Source: Balaenoptera acutorostrata (Eukaryota > Chordata > Mammalia > Artiodactyla > Balaenopteridae). From it: a DNA stretch of 64,000 nucleotides. Shown in pieces: positions 62,055-64,000 of this stretch. Positions within the stretch are counted from its first letter, which is position 1; every line of letters begins with the position of its first letter. The stretch covers positions 31,710,039 to 31,774,038 of the forward strand of contig NC_080067.1 of NCBI RefSeq assembly GCF_949987535.1, written 5' to 3'. Both the position numbers and the translations under genes were made by a program. A model generated the notes under the pieces. It searched no databases. It was not told the origin of the DNA and saw only the letters and a program-made list of their open reading frames with translations.

Positions 62055-64000
62055 CAGTAAGTCCCCTACATACGAATGAGTTCCATTCTGAGAGCGTGTT
62101 CATAAGTCCAACAAAGTTAGCTTAGGTACCCACTAACACAATCAGCTATATAGTACTGTAATAGGTTTATAATACTTTTCACACAAATAGTACATAAAAA
62201 ACAAACACAAAAAATGAAGAAAACATTTTTAATCTTACAGTACAGTACCTTGAAAAGTACAGTGGTACAGTACAGCAGCTGGCATCCAGGGGCTGGCATC
62301 GAGTGAACAGGCAAGAAGAGTTAACTGACTGGAGGAGGGAGAGGAGGTGGGAGATGACAGAGCTGAAGGATCGTCAGCAATAGGAGATGGAGGGCAAGCT
62401 GCAATTTCACTCACGCCTGACATAGATGACACGGGTTCTGATTCCTTACTGGATTCAATTCTATCTGCCCTCTTGAAAAAACAATCCAGTGATGTCTGGG
62501 TAGTAGCTCTTTTTTTCTCATATAGGTAACAGAGACTGCATTCTGAACAGCTGCTGCAACCTTCGTGAACCATTCTACGTTCAGGTCCTATGCCTCGAAA
62601 ACTAACAGCACCTCCTCAAATAAAGAAAATCCTCTTGCCATTTCCTGGGTCGTGAATCTCTTCAGTTCTTCAGTTACTTCTTCTTCCTCTTGTCTCTCTT
62701 CATCCATACTATGGGCCACCAATTCCATCAGGTCTTCATTAGTAAGCTCCTTGTGTTGCAGAGCACGGAGTTCAATGAAATTGTCCTCTTGCAGATCTGT
62801 CTTCTTGCTGAGGGTCACTAAGTTGCTGAAGACCTCTTTGGACTCCTCATCCACCTTCTCAAATCCATGAAAATCATGAAAAAACTGCGGGCAAAGGTTC
62901 TTCCAAATGCCATTCATGGTAATGGCTGTAACCTCACACCAAGCAAAGTCAATGTTCCTTATGGCCTTGTAGATGTTATAGTCCTTCCAAAATTGTTGCA
63001 ATGTTGTTCCTGATTCGTCACTCACCTTTACTGCCTGACAAAAAGTGTGACATAAATAATATTTCTTGAAAGTCACTCTAACTCCCTGGTCCATAGGTTG
63101 GATGAGTGACATAGTATTCGGTGGCGATGCACTACTTTGACGTTGGGATGAAAGTCATCCATGAATGGGAGGTGGCCCAGAGCATTGTCGAGCAGCAAAA
63201 GAATGTTGAATGGGATCTCCTTCTCCAAGCAATATTTCTCTACCTCTGGGATAAAGTGGTAGAAAAACCTGTCCTGGAAAACGGCCTGTATAACCCAGGC
63301 TTTGGGGTTACTCTTCCACACAACAGGAAGAGAGCCCATGGCTATGTTTTTAAGGGCTTTTGGGTTCTCTGAATGATAAACTAAGAGAGGCTTCAGCTTC
63401 ATATCACCAGAAGCATTGCCACCAAACAACAGAGTTAGCCTGTCCTTTGCTGCTGTATAGCCTGGCATCAACTTTTCCTCCTTACTGATGTAACTTCGGT
63501 CTGGCCTCCTCTTCCAGTACAGTCCTGTCTCGTCCACGTTAAAAACCTGCTTGGATAAATACACACCTTCATCAATAATTTCTCAAAGCGTTTCAGGAAA
63601 TTCCTGGGCAGCTACTGTAACTGCACTTGCTGCCTCACCACTTACTTTTACATTGTGAAGGTTGGCTCTAGCCTTGAACCAATGAAACCATCCATGGCTG
63701 GCATTAAAAGATGCGCCCTCTGATTCTTCACCATGTTTCTTCTTCAAGTCTTCATAAAGGCTTTTAGCTTTCTCTTGAATCAGCGTTAAGCCGAGAGGGA
63801 CTCGATGCTGATGCTGATCCTGCATCCACACACTGAGAAGTTTCTCCATCTCCTCCATCACTTTTCCACACTTCTTCAATATTATTGTGGATATCATCAA
63901 CACAGCAGACTTCACATGTTCCATGATCTTGTCCTTGTTGTTTAGAATCATGCCAATGGTTGAACGATTCATGTTATAAGAATGAGTGATGTCTACCATC
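62055..64000 (-). mobile_element. Tigger/pogo DNA transposon, runs off the window
   Basis: Starts at TA with CAGTAAGTCCCCTACATACG, a Tigger-like terminal repeat. Transposase is encoded on the minus strand and continues beyond 64000, so the other end is not seen. Subfamily not assigned. Confidence 0.85.
62235..63999 (-). pseudogene. Tigger-family transposase (DDD type), decayed, partial
   Basis: Cut-and-paste transposase of the pogo/Tigger group, related to the host TIGD and CENP-B genes (family knowledge). Blocks in order: N-terminal helix-turn-helix and CENP-B-like DNA-binding region (63999-63583, SYNMNRSTIGMIL ... GWFHWFKARANLHN); catalytic core with the first Asp in FNVDETGLYWK and the second in LLLLDNALGH (63564-63073); third Asp in QPMDQGV (63112-62588); acidic C-terminal tail (62573-62235). 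Lesions: an in-frame TGA near 63583, and frame changes near 63073-63112 and 62573-62591. Inactive, but all three catalytic residues survive. The first residues lie outside the window. Confidence 0.88.

Noticed and set aside
1..64000. CRISPR arrays, operons, phage or other prokaryotic-style systems
   Set aside because: Nothing of this kind is present. The sequence is a mammalian chromosome segment.

Overview
This is mammalian nuclear DNA, most likely from a cetacean (whale or dolphin). The SINEs that open with the tRNA-derived head 'cttccctggtggcgcagtgg' are of the CHR type shared by cetaceans, hippos and ruminants. Several copies still carry perfect target-site duplications, and I saw no ruminant-type BovB or Bov-tA elements. 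AT-rich introns, one CpG island and dense LINE-1 debris fit this. Species assignment is inference.

The only host protein-coding gene I can support is PLSCR4 (phospholipid scramblase 4) on the minus strand. Eight coding exons, at 41215-41209, 40013-39909, 33299-33064, 29874-29832, 28903-28677, 27103-26942, 25242-25084 and 24204-24151, join in frame with GT/AG borders into a 330-codon reading frame with no internal stop. The 3' UTR probably runs left to about 22145. A CpG island at about 59215-60090 is the probable promoter, so the gene would cover most of 22-60 kb. The start-codon exon is only 27 nt long, and the next exon has two in-frame acceptors 9 nt apart.

The rest is intron or intergenic sequence filled with mobile elements. 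1-6 kb holds old LTR, MIR and L2 relics. 6.4-12.0 kb is a nearly complete minus-strand L1 with 15-bp target-site duplications, an apparent 3' transduction and a nested SINE that cuts off the ORF2 C-terminus. 12-22 kb, downstream of PLSCR4, holds stacked insertions: an L1 tail and a SINE at one site, a Tigger-like element inside an old L1, and a SINE inside a 5'-truncated L1. 22-60 kb is PLSCR4 with further SINEs, L1 fragments, two solo LTRs, an apparent retrocopy of an mRNA tail and a 211-bp Tigger-type MITE. 60-64 kb, upstream of PLSCR4, holds an old L1 fragment and a decayed Tigger/pogo DNA transposon that runs off the window end.

I found no undescribed gene system, CRISPR array or RNA gene. 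The points worth a second look are the L1 3' transduction, the stacked insertion site, the tandem acceptor and weak start context of PLSCR4, the unidentified retrocopy and the 76-bp inverted repeat pair.
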